Counted from the stretch's first letter, positions 16,699-25,447 are shown. The stretch is 55,039 nucleotides of DNA from an uncultured Anaerolineales bacterium (GCA_937135955.1 CAKZOB010000057.1:1-55039); one strand, 5' to 3'. A program made the numbers and translations. The notes: a model not told the origin generated them from the sequence alone.

Positions 16699-17466
16699 CG
16701 ACACCAGCAGCCCCATCAACCCCAGCGCTCCCAACGCCAGGATAGGCACGATCGGGGCGACGCCAGTGTTGGTCGTGGGAGGCGGATTGGTGCGCGGGAT
16801 GGGGATCGGCGTCACCGTATACGGCGGAAAAGTGAAGGTCGGCAAGGGCTGCCCCGGCAACAGCGTCGGCGCATCCCCTGGCCCCGGCGTGAAAATGCCC
16901 GTCGGCGTGATCTGCGCCTGAGCCGTCAGCGTCGCCGCGGCCCCTGGCGTGGCCGTGATCGCCTCCGCTGTCTGTTGCGCTGCCGCAAAGGCCGGGTCGA
17001 GGGTGGGCACGTCAGCCAGATCGATCTCCGGGATCTGGGTGATGTCGCCGCCCACGCGCACCACGCTTTGATGGACCCAGGCCGTGCCCGTCGGCGAATC
17101 TGGAAACTCGATCCAGTACCACTCGAAACGCCGACCCAGAATGGGATAGGTCGTGCCTGGGAAAATCTGACCCAGGCGATTCTCGTTGATGTCCGGACCG
17201 GCGCGCACGTTGGTATTGTCGGCCAGTGCCTCCACATAGGGCCGCCCGGCAGAAGTCGGCGTGCGCGTGGGACTCGCCGTCGGCGCGCCGGGAGTCTCTG
17301 TGGCTGTGGGGAATTGCAGCGGCACTGGCGTCGGCGTGATCTGCGCGCGCGCTTCCCGCCGCAGCGGATCGGAAACCGCGTGCGCAGACGCCAGTGAAAC
17401 GCCAAGCGCTACCATCGCCCCACCCAGCATCAATACCAGCCAGGCTCGCCGTGAGATGCTGCGCAT
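16681..17466 (-). CDS. exported SH3-domain protein with C-terminal membrane anchor
   Basis: The 261-residue protein starts with a signal peptide (basic start, hydrophobic core, cleavage near ASAHA), followed by a Thr/Pro-rich linker. A bacterial SH3 domain (about residues 75-145) contains NTNVRAGPDINENRLG and the GTAWVHQSVV ending. A second Thr/Pro-rich stretch leads to a hydrophobic C-terminal helix ending in LLRRL, a tail anchor on the outer face of the membrane. SH3b domains usually bind cell-wall material. ATG 17466 is chosen because GGGAGAG lies directly upstream. The last 18 bases overlap the convergent membrane-protein gene. A long palindromic element lies upstream at 17564-17645. Confidence 0.8.
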   Translation of the reverse strand: MRSISRRAWLVLMLGGAMVALGVSLASAHAVSDPLRREARAQITPTPVPLQFPTATETPGAPTASPTRTPTSAGRPYVEALADNTNVRAGPDINENRLGQIFPGTTYPILGRRFEWYWIEFPDSPTGTAWVHQSVVRVGGDITQIPEIDLADVPTLDPAFAAAQQTAEAITATPGAAATLTAQAQITPTGIFTPGPGDAPTLLPGQPLPTFTFPPYTVTPIPIPRTNPPPTTNTGVAPIVPILALGALGLMGLLVSLLRRL

Positions 17467-17563
17467 CGTCTCTCCCACGACCATGTTCTTTCAGGCTACG
17501 CGGGGCAGAGCATACCGAAAAGCTTCAGCTCCAGCAAGCGCGGAACGCACCGGAACGAGATTG

Positions 17564-17645
17564 CACCGCTGAGACGCACTGAGCGCGGAGAGAAAGAAAA
17601 GAGAACTCCGCGTTCTCCTCTGTGTCCTCGGCGACCTCTGTGGTT
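17564..17645. repeat. intergenic palindromic element of the ACAGAG/CTCTGTG type
   Basis: The 218-base gap between two leftward genes holds an imperfect palindrome of about 82 bases. The left arm reads CACCGCTGAGACGCACTGAG and the right arm, in reverse complement, ACCACAGAGGTCGCCGAGG. Both are built from a decaying unit of about 10 bases ending in GAG. An A-rich centre (AGAAAGAAAAGAG) separates the arms. It contains no reading frame of note and resembles dispersed intergenic palindromes common in environmental bacterial genomes. Confidence 0.6.
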
Positions 17646-17683
17646 CAATCTTTATCCCAACCATGCGCGACGCCCGCGTGTGC

Positions 17684-19255
17684 TCACCAACTGATCTTGT
17701 TCTGGGCAAACTCGCGCATCTGATCGGCCTGCCGGTAGCCGTCGTCACCAGGGCGGGTCAGGTAACCCTGATATTCCTGGTTGGGGAAGCCGTGTACCGT
17801 CCACTCACCCAGCACAAAGGGCGGAACGGTCACGCCGGGTGCGCAATCCTCGCACTCAGCCGGGATCCACTCACCGTTGTAGCGGCGGGCCAGGTGCAAA
17901 TGCGTGCCATTGCTGAAACCACCCTGGCATGACGGATGACCGAGCCGGTCGCCCGTCTGTACCACCGTGCCCGCCGGGACGCGCTCGAAGTCGTCAATGT
18001 GCAGATAGACCAGCGTCCAGCCAGTGTGTTCGTTGCCGTCACCGTCCAGGTCGAGGATGACATAGCCGTCGCCGCTGCGGGCGATGACGCCGGGAGCAGC
18101 CGCCGTCACCCAGTTGGGCGAGACGTAGCACGCGCCCTGCGCCAGCTTGATCTCTTCGGGCGGTTCCGGCGGGGCAAAGTCCACCGCCGCCCAGGCCGAA
18201 CCGCTGTTGTAGCCGCCGTGCGGCCCACCAGTGAACACCCATTCCTCACCGGGGGCGAAAGGCAGCGTCAGCGTCGGCTGCACGAGATTGGGCGGCACCA
18301 ACGGTTCAATGGCCCGCGCGAATGGGTCGCCGAACAGGCTCAGATACGTCTGAAAGAAGCCCGAGGGGTGCACGTCGCGCTGCCACTGTTCGGGGCTGTT
18401 CGTCAGACTGAGCATGTATTGCACGGCTACTGTGCCCGCGTTGAGCGTCGGCTCGAAGAACAGGCGCACGCTATCGCCTAGAGTCATGGTGATCGTGCCG
18501 CGATACTTCCAGCCGTAGTAACCGTAATTCAGCGCATCGGCAGCGTCGAGCAATTGCTTGAGCAGCCCCTCGCGCCCGGCTTTGACGATGCCCAACGGAT
18601 ACTGAATTCTGTCTTCTGAGGGGTACGGATTGCTCAGCCATTGCCCGCGATATTCCAGCAACGCTAGCAACAGGCGCGGATTGACGCTGTAGTTGCGGGC
18701 GACGAAGTCCACGATCTTCACCCCGCTCCACGTCTCGTCGCCCACGACTTCGGAATAGGCCCGCAGAAAACCCTGGCGGAACTTCACCGCGCCCACGATG
18801 CTGAAGTCGCTGGCAGACGGGCCGTAGACCAGTTCGCTATCGGGAATGATCTTGAAAGCGGGTGTCGTCCCCAATGTGCCGCCGGGAATCTGAATCAACT
18901 GCCCCACTTCCAGGACATTGGGATTCGCCAGGGTATTGATCGCCAGCAACTGTTCTACCGTCACCTGATACAGGTCGGCGATGGTACCCAGAGTTTCGCC
19001 GGGACGCACAGCATGTATCCCGCCCTGGATTGGTGTATAGCGCGGGGGATGGGCTGTCGGCTGACGGGGAGTAGGCGTTGGCTCGTCTGGCGTGAAGGTC
19101 GGCGGCAACACCAGCAAGCCGGACTCGTCATACTCCGGCGTGGCCGTGACGTAGATCACCTTCTGGCCGGAAAGGGTGCAGGCCAGTCCCGCGCCGAGCA
19201 GCGCGTTCAGCACCAGCAGCAGCGGCAACCAGAGAGAGCGACGCGCCAGAGTCAT
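17684..19255 (-). CDS. LysM and M23-peptidase-fold exported protein
   Basis: The 523-residue protein begins with a signal sequence and a possible lipobox (GAGLAC). A Thr/Pro linker and a LysM domain (HAVRPGETLGTIADLYQ ... LIQIPGG, about residues 78-125) follow. The central region of about 200 residues is helical, rich in aromatic residues and unassigned. The last 190 residues form a LytM/M23 metallopeptidase fold with GPHGGYNSGSAWAAVDFA, LVYLHIDD and GTHLHLARRYNGEW, so the zinc-binding histidines and aspartate look intact. M23 enzymes cut peptidoglycan cross-links. Its ATG overlaps the stop of the esterase gene (four bases), so translation is coupled. It probably remodels the cell wall or binds it from outside. 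Confidence 0.85.
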   Translation of the reverse strand: MTLARRSLWLPLLLVLNALLGAGLACTLSGQKVIYVTATPEYDESGLLVLPPTFTPDEPTPTPRQPTAHPPRYTPIQGGIHAVRPGETLGTIADLYQVTVEQLLAINTLANPNVLEVGQLIQIPGGTLGTTPAFKIIPDSELVYGPSASDFSIVGAVKFRQGFLRAYSEVVGDETWSGVKIVDFVARNYSVNPRLLLALLEYRGQWLSNPYPSEDRIQYPLGIVKAGREGLLKQLLDAADALNYGYYGWKYRGTITMTLGDSVRLFFEPTLNAGTVAVQYMLSLTNSPEQWQRDVHPSGFFQTYLSLFGDPFARAIEPLVPPNLVQPTLTLPFAPGEEWVFTGGPHGGYNSGSAWAAVDFAPPEPPEEIKLAQGACYVSPNWVTAAAPGVIARSGDGYVILDLDGDGNEHTGWTLVYLHIDDFERVPAGTVVQTGDRLGHPSCQGGFSNGTHLHLARRYNGEWIPAECEDCAPGVTVPPFVLGEWTVHGFPNQEYQGYLTRPGDDGYRQADQMREFAQNKISW

Positions 19256-20271
19256 TGCAAGGCCTCGTAGAGTCGCTCCAGCGAATTGGCGTAGCGATAG
19301 TCGGTGTGCCGGTGACCATCCGGGTACTCTTCGTAGACGTGAGGGATGCCCAGCGCTTCGAGTTTGCGGTGCAACACGCGCGCGCCTACCTGGAGCTGAT
19401 ACTCGTCATAGCTGCCCACGTCAATATAGACCAGGCGCATCTGCCGCAGCGCGTCGGCGTAGCGCGGTTCATCCAGCTTGCGGATCGGGTCGTGCCTCAG
19501 CCAGCGTGCCCACACCTCTTCGTCCAACGCGCCGGTGTACGGGTCAATGGGCAGGTCGAAGCCGCGCGGGTGCTGCGGGTTGTCGCCGAAGGCCGCCGCC
19601 CAGCACACCGTCATGATCAGGTCCCAGAACGCGCCATCTTTGGGGCAAATGTCGGGAATCTGCGCGATAAAACTGTCCAGGTCGCCATAGCGGGCCAGGC
19701 GCTGATGCATCCGGCTGAGACCGGGCAGACAGGTGAACTCCCAATACAGGTCGCCGCTATGGCAGGCGAACGCGCCGAACACTTCCGGGTGATGCATGGC
19801 CTGCGTGATCGCGCCAAAGCCGCCACTGCTGCGCCCCATCACCGCGCGGTGATCGCGGTGCGCCAGCGTGCGGTAATTGCGGTCAACCAGGGGGACGATC
19901 TCGTGAATCAGGTAATCTTCATAGCGACCCATGCCAGCCGAGTTGATGTATTGCGAACCGCCGAAGCGCGTCCACATATCCGGCATCACCACGATCAGCG
20001 GCCCAATACGCCCACTGGCAATCAGCGCGTCCAGTTGTTCCTTGATAGACATGCCCCAGGGACGCCAGTTGAGCAGTCCGGGGCCAGTATTGCCATGGCT
20101 GCTCAGCAGGTAGACGGTGGGATAGCGCCGATCGGGCAGATTGTCATGGCCGGGCGGCAAATAGACGGTTACCCGCCGCACATGCGGGTCGCCCAGGCGA
20201 TTGCCGCGCAAGACCTCGCTGACCAGTTCCGGCTGTTCGATGCGACTGGGACTGAGGATCACGAGGGTCAC
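19252..20271 (-). CDS. alpha/beta-hydrolase of the esterase D / putative esterase family
   Basis: The 339-residue cytoplasmic protein belongs to the alpha/beta-hydrolases of the S-formylglutathione hydrolase / antigen-85 group. The strand VTVYLPPG, the HGN turn (LLSSHGNTGPG), the nucleophile elbow GRSSGGFGA and the late DVGSYDEYQLQVGAR and HRHTDY segments supply serine, aspartate and histidine of a catalytic triad. No signal peptide is seen. The first GTG (20271) directly abuts GGGAGGA, so the in-frame GTG at 20262, nine bases from that site, is the more likely start. It lies between the zinc dehydrogenase gene and the LysM-M23 gene on the same strand and overlaps the latter by four bases. 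The substrate is unknown. Confidence 0.82.
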   Translation of the reverse strand: MTLVILSPSRIEQPELVSEVLRGNRLGDPHVRRVTVYLPPGHDNLPDRRYPTVYLLSSHGNTGPGLLNWRPWGMSIKEQLDALIASGRIGPLIVVMPDMWTRFGGSQYINSAGMGRYEDYLIHEIVPLVDRNYRTLAHRDHRAVMGRSSGGFGAITQAMHHPEVFGAFACHSGDLYWEFTCLPGLSRMHQRLARYGDLDSFIAQIPDICPKDGAFWDLIMTVCWAAAFGDNPQHPRGFDLPIDPYTGALDEEVWARWLRHDPIRKLDEPRYADALRQMRLVYIDVGSYDEYQLQVGARVLHRKLEALGIPHVYEEYPDGHRHTDYRYANSLERLYEALQ

Positions 20272-20394
20272 TCCTCCCTGCTACGCGCCCGATTGTAGCC
20301 GGGCCATTGTTGCGCGGCAAGCCGCGCGTCCTCTGCGCCGAAGAGGCGACAGGCCAGGCGCAGTGGGGCCAGGAGTGAGATAAACCAACCGCCC

Positions 20395-21468
20395 TCATTC
20401 GATATGTTCCTGCGGCGCTGCCAGGTCTGGCTGGATCACGATCTTCAGCGCGTTCTTGCCCTCAGCCGCGGCGAATGCCGCGTGAATGTCCTGCAGCGGA
20501 TAGCGCCCGCTCACCAGCTTCTCCAGATTGATGCGCCCGCTGCCGATGATCTCCGCCGCGCGCCAACAATCGGCGGTGCTGCAGGCAGTGGTGCCTGTCA
20601 CCAATAGTTCCTTGTAGTGTACCAGGTTGGAATTGAAGGTGACGGTAGGCCGATCTTTGGGCAACCCGCCGAAATAGTTGATGCGCCCCCCGATGGCCGC
20701 CAGCGACAACGCCTCCTCTTGGGCCTGATGCGCCGCTGTCGCCACGATGATGGCGTCTGCCCCTTCCCCATTGCTTTCCTCCATCACCACAGCAGCCAGG
20801 TCTTCTTCGGCGATGTTGACAGCGCGATCAGCGCCCAGCGCGGCCACCTGCTGCAACCGGCTGGAGACCAGGTCGCTGACGATCACCCGTTTGGCTCCGC
20901 GCAGGCGGGCCAACAGGACGTGCATGGTGCCAATCGGCCCAGCGCCCATCACCAGCACCACGTCGCCAGGAGTGATATGCAGCGGGTGCTGGCCCCGCAA
21001 CACACAGGCGAACGGCTCGACCAGGGCCACAACCGCCGGGTCAAGCCAACTGTCTACCGGGATCAGCCCGCCCTGGGCGATGATCGGCCCAGGGATGCGC
21101 ACATACTCGGCGAAAGAGCCGTCCATATTGATACCGATCGCCCCGTAGTTGGCGCAACGGTTGTTGTGACCAGAAACACACTGGCGACAGTGCCCGCAGC
21201 CGAAGTTGGGCGCGATCACCACGCGCTGGCCCACGTGATGCCCCACTACTTCCGCGCCGACCTCGACGATATCGCCCACCACCTCATGGCCTGGGACGCG
21301 CACCGTCCCCACGGGGTATTTGCGGTGCTCGCCGTGCAGGATGCGCAGGTCTGTGCCGCAGATGCCTGTGCTGACAACCTTCAGCAACACATCGTCTGGG
21401 CCGATGCTCGGCAGAGGGCGTTCTTCCAGGCGCAGATCGTTCGGTCCGTAATATACGGCAGCCCACAT
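20395..21468 (-). CDS. zinc-dependent medium-chain alcohol/polyol dehydrogenase
   Basis: The 357-residue enzyme is a zinc MDR dehydrogenase related to threonine and sorbitol dehydrogenases. Catalytic zinc ligands are visible as Cys37 (GICGTD) and His61-Glu62 (GHE). The structural zinc site is CGHCRQC plus a further cysteine (91, 94, 97, 105). The nucleotide-binding motif is VLVMGAGPIGTMHVLLA. It would oxidise a hydroxyl group of a sugar, polyol or amino acid with NAD(P). ATG 21468 is chosen because AAGGAGG lies nine bases before it; an upstream open frame has no site. Its leftward promoter overlaps the rightward promoter of the sugar cluster and shares the operator, so it is probably co-regulated with that cluster and part of the same pathway. 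Confidence 0.88.
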   Translation of the reverse strand: MWAAVYYGPNDLRLEERPLPSIGPDDVLLKVVSTGICGTDLRILHGEHRKYPVGTVRVPGHEVVGDIVEVGAEVVGHHVGQRVVIAPNFGCGHCRQCVSGHNNRCANYGAIGINMDGSFAEYVRIPGPIIAQGGLIPVDSWLDPAVVALVEPFACVLRGQHPLHITPGDVVLVMGAGPIGTMHVLLARLRGAKRVIVSDLVSSRLQQVAALGADRAVNIAEEDLAAVVMEESNGEGADAIIVATAAHQAQEEALSLAAIGGRINYFGGLPKDRPTVTFNSNLVHYKELLVTGTTACSTADCWRAAEIIGSGRINLEKLVSGRYPLQDIHAAFAAAEGKNALKIVIQPDLAAPQEHIE

Positions 21469-21541
21469 CGTCCATTCCTCCTTGTGCCTGTTCTCGAAAG
21501 TATAGTCCCCTGGCTGACACCCAATTTTCTTGCCTGGCCGG

Positions 21542-21570
21542 TTGACACGGCGCGCGTTCACGCATATAAT
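21542..21570 (+). promoter_or_regulatory. consensus sigma70 promoter of the sugar cluster
   Basis: TTGACA (21542-21547), an exact 17-base spacer and TATAAT (21565-21570) match the consensus at every position. Initiation is expected near 21577, directly before the dyad operator. It drives the binding-protein gene and probably the following genes up to the terminator at 31776. Confidence 0.8.
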
Positions 21571-21594
21571 AACAGTGAAAAGTTGTCATAACAA
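21566..21594 (-). promoter_or_regulatory. opposing promoter of the zinc dehydrogenase gene
   Basis: On the reverse strand TTGTTA (21594-21589), a 17-base spacer and TATTAT (21571-21566) overlap the rightward -10 box and the operator. The two promoters cannot be occupied by polymerase together. Confidence 0.5.
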
Positions 21595-21595
21595 C
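21582..21595. promoter_or_regulatory. dyad operator, probably for the GntR regulator
   Basis: GTTGT (21582-21586) and ACAAC (21591-21595) form a 5-bp inverted repeat around CATA. It sits just after the rightward start point and covers the leftward -35. The likely ligand is the GntR/UTRA repressor encoded at 32054, by position in the cluster. That link is inference. Confidence 0.5.
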
Positions 21596-21889
21596 ATTAC
21601 AGGATCACTGGGATCGAACCGGCTTGAGGGGCCTTGCGAGGCCGAAAAGATTATTTCGGTGTCAGCAGACTATCCAGGCAATCGGCTGTGAGGGGCCATG
21701 ATGCTGGTATGGGCTGTTTGCTGGTCGCCCTCCTACAAAGCAATCCGTAACTTTCATCGCTCTCAATTCTTCACTCATCAACCGGGCACTTCGCTTCAAG
21801 AAAGGAGGCACCTCATCGCGCTGCGCAGACCTGTCCACTCGTGTTCGACTATCTACCAAATCATCTTCAACAATCTTTAGGAGGTTAGC

Positions 21890-23059
21890 ATGTTGCGCAA
21901 GAAAACCCTTCTGGTTGCCGTGTTGCTCATTGCTCTCAGCATTCCGGTGATGTTCACCGCCAACGCCCAGGGGCAACGCTGGCAGGAACCCATCGTCATT
22001 GGCTGGACGCCCCCCGACATCACCGGCGTGTTCAAAACCGCAACCGATTTCTTCGAAGCCTCTGCGGCCAGCGCCAACGAAGCTGGTTTCAACGTCCAGG
22101 TGATCTCGCAATCCCCCGCCACTCACATTGACTTCGCCGATCAGGTAGCGATCATCGAAGACTACATTCAGCGCAAGGTAGACGTGATCGCTGTCTCGCC
22201 CATCGAAGTCGAGGTGATCAAGCCCGCCCTCCAGAAGGCTAATGCCGCAGGTATCCCCGTCATCATCGTGAACCTGCTGGAGCCGATCGAGGATGTCGAA
22301 GTGGCTTCGTATATCGGCTTCGACAACACCGTGGCTGCCAAGGTGACCGCCTATTCGGTGGTGGACTATTTCGGTGGCCCTGGTGTGCTGGGCGAAGGCG
22401 AAATGGTGGAAGTTGAAGAAGATACCTACCTGGACATCGAGTTCTGGGAAGACCTCTACGCTGACCTGACCGAAGAGGAAAAAGCCGAGATCGTCGCCCG
22501 TGGCGCGATCATCGAGGGCGTGGCCGGTGGCTTCTTCTCCACGGCTCGTCTGAACGGCTTCAATGAAGTCATCAGCATGTTCCCCAACATCGAGATCGTG
22601 GGCAAGCCCTGCGCCGCCGACTGGAACCGCGAGAAGGGCATCGGCTGCGCTGAGGACATCCTGCAGGCGAACCCGACGGGCCTCGACTTCATCTGGGCCG
22701 CCTCCAACGAGATGGGCATGGGGGCCATGCTGGCCGCTGAAGCGGCGGGCCGCCTGGAAAAGGCTGAAGACGGCGTTTCCATCGGCGACGAGACCGTGGC
22801 CATCTTCACCAACGACGTGACACCGGAATCGGTGGAGCGCCTGAAGGAAGGCCGCATGATCGCCGAGACGACGCACGGCTTCGCCGACTGGGGTTGGTTC
22901 GGCGGTGAGTTCGCGGTGCGCATCGTCTGCGGCCTGGAAGTGCCTCAGACCTTCGACATCCGTCCGCGCATCGCCTATCAGGCCAATGCTCACCTGTTCT
23001 ATCCCGAACCGGCCCTGCCGGAGATCGACTGGGAAGGCATCAAGGCCGAATGCCAGTAG
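21890..23059 (+). CDS. periplasmic-binding-protein-like sugar-binding protein of an ABC importer
   Basis: The 389-residue protein has a signal peptide (MLRKKTLLVAVLL, cleavage near ANAQG) without a lipobox. It then has the two-lobe fold of ribose/xylose/autoinducer-2-type binding proteins (PF13407 type). Segments such as VDVIAVSPIEVEVIKPALQKA, GIPVIIVNLLE and DFIWAASNEMGMGAM are typical. An acidic stretch of about 45 residues (about 165-205, GEGEMVEVEEDTY onwards) lies where most relatives have a short link. It would present a sugar or polyol to the permease encoded downstream. A canonical promoter and operator precede it, and a strong hairpin follows at 23074, so its message is probably more abundant than that of the later genes. 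The ligand cannot be told. Confidence 0.88.
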   Translation: MLRKKTLLVAVLLIALSIPVMFTANAQGQRWQEPIVIGWTPPDITGVFKTATDFFEASAASANEAGFNVQVISQSPATHIDFADQVAIIEDYIQRKVDVIAVSPIEVEVIKPALQKANAAGIPVIIVNLLEPIEDVEVASYIGFDNTVAAKVTAYSVVDYFGGPGVLGEGEMVEVEEDTYLDIEFWEDLYADLTEEEKAEIVARGAIIEGVAGGFFSTARLNGFNEVISMFPNIEIVGKPCAADWNREKGIGCAEDILQANPTGLDFIWAASNEMGMGAMLAAEAAGRLEKAEDGVSIGDETVAIFTNDVTPESVERLKEGRMIAETTHGFADWGWFGGEFAVRIVCGLEVPQTFDIRPRIAYQANAHLFYPEPALPEIDWEGIKAECQ

Positions 23060-23073
23060 TTTCCTGCTAGTCT

Positions 23074-23103
23074 GCGGTGAGGAGGCCCTACCCTCCTCAC
23101 CGC
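23074..23103 (+). terminator. strong stem-loop after the binding-protein gene
   Basis: GCGGTGAGGAGG (23074-23085) and CCTCCTCACCGC (23092-23103) pair perfectly over 12 bp around a six-base loop. No U tract follows. It more likely protects the 3' end of the binding-protein mRNA or partly terminates, as seen in many ABC importer operons, than stops transcription fully. Confidence 0.6.
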
Positions 23104-23142
23104 CCTCTCTTGAGAGATTTCTGAACATACAGGAGCGCAACA

Positions 23143-23904
23143 ATGCGTTTTGAGGGGAAAGTAGTTGTCGTCACGGGGGCAGCAGAGGGCATCGGCCAGG
23201 CCGCGCTGCTCGCTTTCGCTAACGAGGGCGCGCGCGTCGTCCTGGCAGATCGCGAGCCAGATAAGGGTCAGGCCGTTGTCGAGCAGCTCCGGCGCGCGGG
23301 CCGCGAAGTCCTGGCGGTGCGCGTAGATGTAGCAGTCGAAGAGCAAGTGCGCGCCCTGTTCGATCAGGTCAAGAGCCAATGGGGGCGCGTTGACGTTCTG
23401 GTGAACAATGCGGGCATTTATCTGCAGGGCGATGTGACACAGACCTCACTGGCCGACTGGGAACGTATCATGGCGGTGAACGTTACGGGGGCATTTCTGT
23501 GCACCAAATACGCCGTGCCGCTGATGATTGCCCAGAAATCCGGCGTGATCGTCAACGTCGCGTCCGAGGCCGGGCTGGTCGGCATCAAAGGTCAGGTGGT
23601 CTACAATGTCTCCAAAGGCGCGATGATCGCCCTGACGCGCAGTTGCGCCGTAGACCTGGCCGAATATGGTATTCGCGTCAATAGCGTGTGCCCGGGCACG
23701 ACCGAAACACCACTGGTTCGCGCGGCGCTTCAGCGCGCTGCCGATCCCGCGGAGGCGCGCCGTCGGCTGGAACAGTCACGCCCGGCCAATCGGTTAGGCA
23801 CCCCCCAGGAGATCGCCGCGGCCATTCTTTTCCTGGCCAGCGATGAGATCGCCTATGCCACGGGCGCGATTCTGAGCGTAGATGGCGGGTACACAGCTCA
23901 ATAG
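23143..23904 (+). CDS. short-chain dehydrogenase/reductase (first of two in the cluster)
   Basis: This 253-residue classical SDR has the NAD(P)-binding motif TGAAEGIG, the NNAG motif (VLVNNAGIYLQ), the catalytic YNVSK and the C-terminal YATGAILSVDGGYTAQ. It would interconvert a hydroxyl and a ketone on a sugar, polyol or sugar acid. An acidic residue at the end of the second strand (VVLADRE) suggests preference for NAD over NADP. It starts 83 bases after the binding-protein gene, past the hairpin, with AGGAG before ATG 23143, and is followed 29 bases later by the ABC ATPase gene. Placement among transporter genes supports a role in the first oxidation of the imported compound. Confidence 0.9.
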   Translation: MRFEGKVVVVTGAAEGIGQAALLAFANEGARVVLADREPDKGQAVVEQLRRAGREVLAVRVDVAVEEQVRALFDQVKSQWGRVDVLVNNAGIYLQGDVTQTSLADWERIMAVNVTGAFLCTKYAVPLMIAQKSGVIVNVASEAGLVGIKGQVVYNVSKGAMIALTRSCAVDLAEYGIRVNSVCPGTTETPLVRAALQRAADPAEARRRLEQSRPANRLGTPQEIAAAILFLASDEIAYATGAILSVDGGYTAQ

Positions 23905-23933
23905 AAGCTGTCACCACAAAGGGACTACTCTCG

Positions 23934-25424
23934 ATGGAGACTCGTACACCGCTGCTGCGCATGGAGCGCATAGACAAGAGCTTTCCGGGAGTCCATGCGC
24001 TCGATCACGTTGACTTCGACCTGTATGAGGGCGAAGTGCATATTCTGCTGGGAGAGAATGGGGCGGGCAAGTCCACCCTGATGAAAATCCTCAGCGGTTC
24101 ACTGCCCGCCGATAGCGGTCGCATCATCATTCAGGGCGAAGAAATCCGCCATCATAGCCCGGAGCGCGCCAGCAAATTGGGCATCGGCATGGTCTATCAG
24201 GAATTCAGCCTGGTGCCCTCGCTCACAGTAGCTGAGAATATCTTCCTGGGCGATCCGCCGCGCAACCGCGCCGGCATAGTACGCTGGGGCGAACTCTATC
24301 GCCGCGCCCGCGAGAGCCTGGCGACGCTGGGGGTCGACATTGATCCGCGTGCCCGCGTCGGCAATCTGAGTGTGGCTGAGCAACAATTGACCGAGATCGC
24401 GCGCATCCTGGCCAAACAGCCGCGCATCCTGTTGCTCGACGAACCCACCTCGGCCCTGTCCGATACTGAGGTAGACCGCTTGTTTGAAATCATCCGCCGC
24501 CTGCAAAGCCGCGGCGTGGGTATCATCTATATTTCGCATCGCCTGGACGAAGTGAGCCGCATCGGAACGCGCGTGACGGTCATGCGCGATGGGCGGGTCA
24601 TTGGCACGCTGCCGGTCGAGCAGGCGGACATTGACACGCTGATCAAGATGATGGTGGGGCGTCGGCTCAGCGAGCAATATCCCAAGACGCTGTCCGTTCA
24701 GGCGGGTCAGCCGTTGTTGCGCGTCGAGAATCTGTGCGCCGAACCTTTCTTGCGCAATCTGTCGTTCGAAGTCCGCACAGGCGAAATCGTGGGTATCTTT
24801 GGGCTGATGGGGGCCGGACAGGCCGAGCTGGCGCAGGCGCTCTTCGGGCTGCTGCCGGTCACGGCAGGGCAGATCTATCTTAACGGACAGCCGGTCAAGA
24901 TTCGCCGTCCCACCGAAGCGATCCAGCATGGCATCGGGCTTCTGCTGCGCGACCGCAAGGCGAGTCTGGTGCCCATGCAAGCCCTGCCCGCCAACATCAC
25001 CCTGGCCAACATCAGTCAGTTGTCCTTCATGGGGCCTTTGAATCTACGTTCAGAGGAACGGATCGCCACCAGATATGTACAAGAGTTAACCATCCGCCCG
25101 CCCATCCTCAAGCGCCCGGTCAAGTTTCTCAGCGGCGGCAACCAGCAAAAAGTATGCCTGGCCCGCTGGCTGGCGAGCGGAGCCAGAGTGCTGATCGTAG
25201 ACGAGCCAACGCGCGGCATTGATGTTGGCGCGAAAGCTGAAGTATTCGCCTTGCTCGATCAGCTTGCCGCCCAGCAGGGCGTGGGCATCATCATGATCTC
25301 TTCGGAAATGCCAGAATTGTTGGCCATGGCCGACCGCATTCTGGTCATGCGCCAGGGAAAATTTTCGGCGAGCTATCAGCGCGGTGAAGCTACCCAGGAA
25401 CTTTTATTGAGAAGCGCCAGTTAA
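23934..25424 (+). CDS. sugar ABC transporter ATPase with two nucleotide-binding domains
   Basis: The 496-residue protein is of the RbsA/MglA/XylG type, with two ABC domains in tandem. The first (about 5-225) has Walker A GENGAGKST, a loose signature (LSVAEQQ) and Walker B ILLLDEPTSAL. The second (about 255-490) lacks a functional Walker A (GLMGAGQAE) but keeps LSGGNQQK and VLIVDEPTRGID. This asymmetry is normal for the family. It powers import of the sugar held by the binding protein, together with the permease encoded 23 bases downstream. ATG 23934 follows AAAGGGA. No unusual length or break is seen. Confidence 0.93.
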   Translation: METRTPLLRMERIDKSFPGVHALDHVDFDLYEGEVHILLGENGAGKSTLMKILSGSLPADSGRIIIQGEEIRHHSPERASKLGIGMVYQEFSLVPSLTVAENIFLGDPPRNRAGIVRWGELYRRARESLATLGVDIDPRARVGNLSVAEQQLTEIARILAKQPRILLLDEPTSALSDTEVDRLFEIIRRLQSRGVGIIYISHRLDEVSRIGTRVTVMRDGRVIGTLPVEQADIDTLIKMMVGRRLSEQYPKTLSVQAGQPLLRVENLCAEPFLRNLSFEVRTGEIVGIFGLMGAGQAELAQALFGLLPVTAGQIYLNGQPVKIRRPTEAIQHGIGLLLRDRKASLVPMQALPANITLANISQLSFMGPLNLRSEERIATRYVQELTIRPPILKRPVKFLSGGNQQKVCLARWLASGARVLIVDEPTRGIDVGAKAEVFALLDQLAAQQGVGIIMISSEMPELLAMADRILVMRQGKFSASYQRGEATQELLLRSAS

Positions 25425-25447
25425 GGCAGGATAGACGGAGGATTTTC

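Larger units (their letters stand above)
21469..21889. other. divergent control region of the sugar cluster
   Basis: This 421-base region separates the zinc dehydrogenase from the binding-protein gene. It holds face-to-face promoters and one dyad operator (21542-21595). The remaining bases to 21889 would be a long 5' leader of the binding-protein message, about 310 bases. It ends in a good ribosome binding site (TAGGAGG) and has an internal AAAGGAGG near 21801, but no clear small gene. No known riboswitch fold was recognised by eye. Confidence 0.55.

Noticed and set aside
21662-23143. 493-residue leftward open frame
   Set aside because: It is antisense to the binding-protein gene, which has a signal peptide, family motifs, promoter and ribosome binding site.
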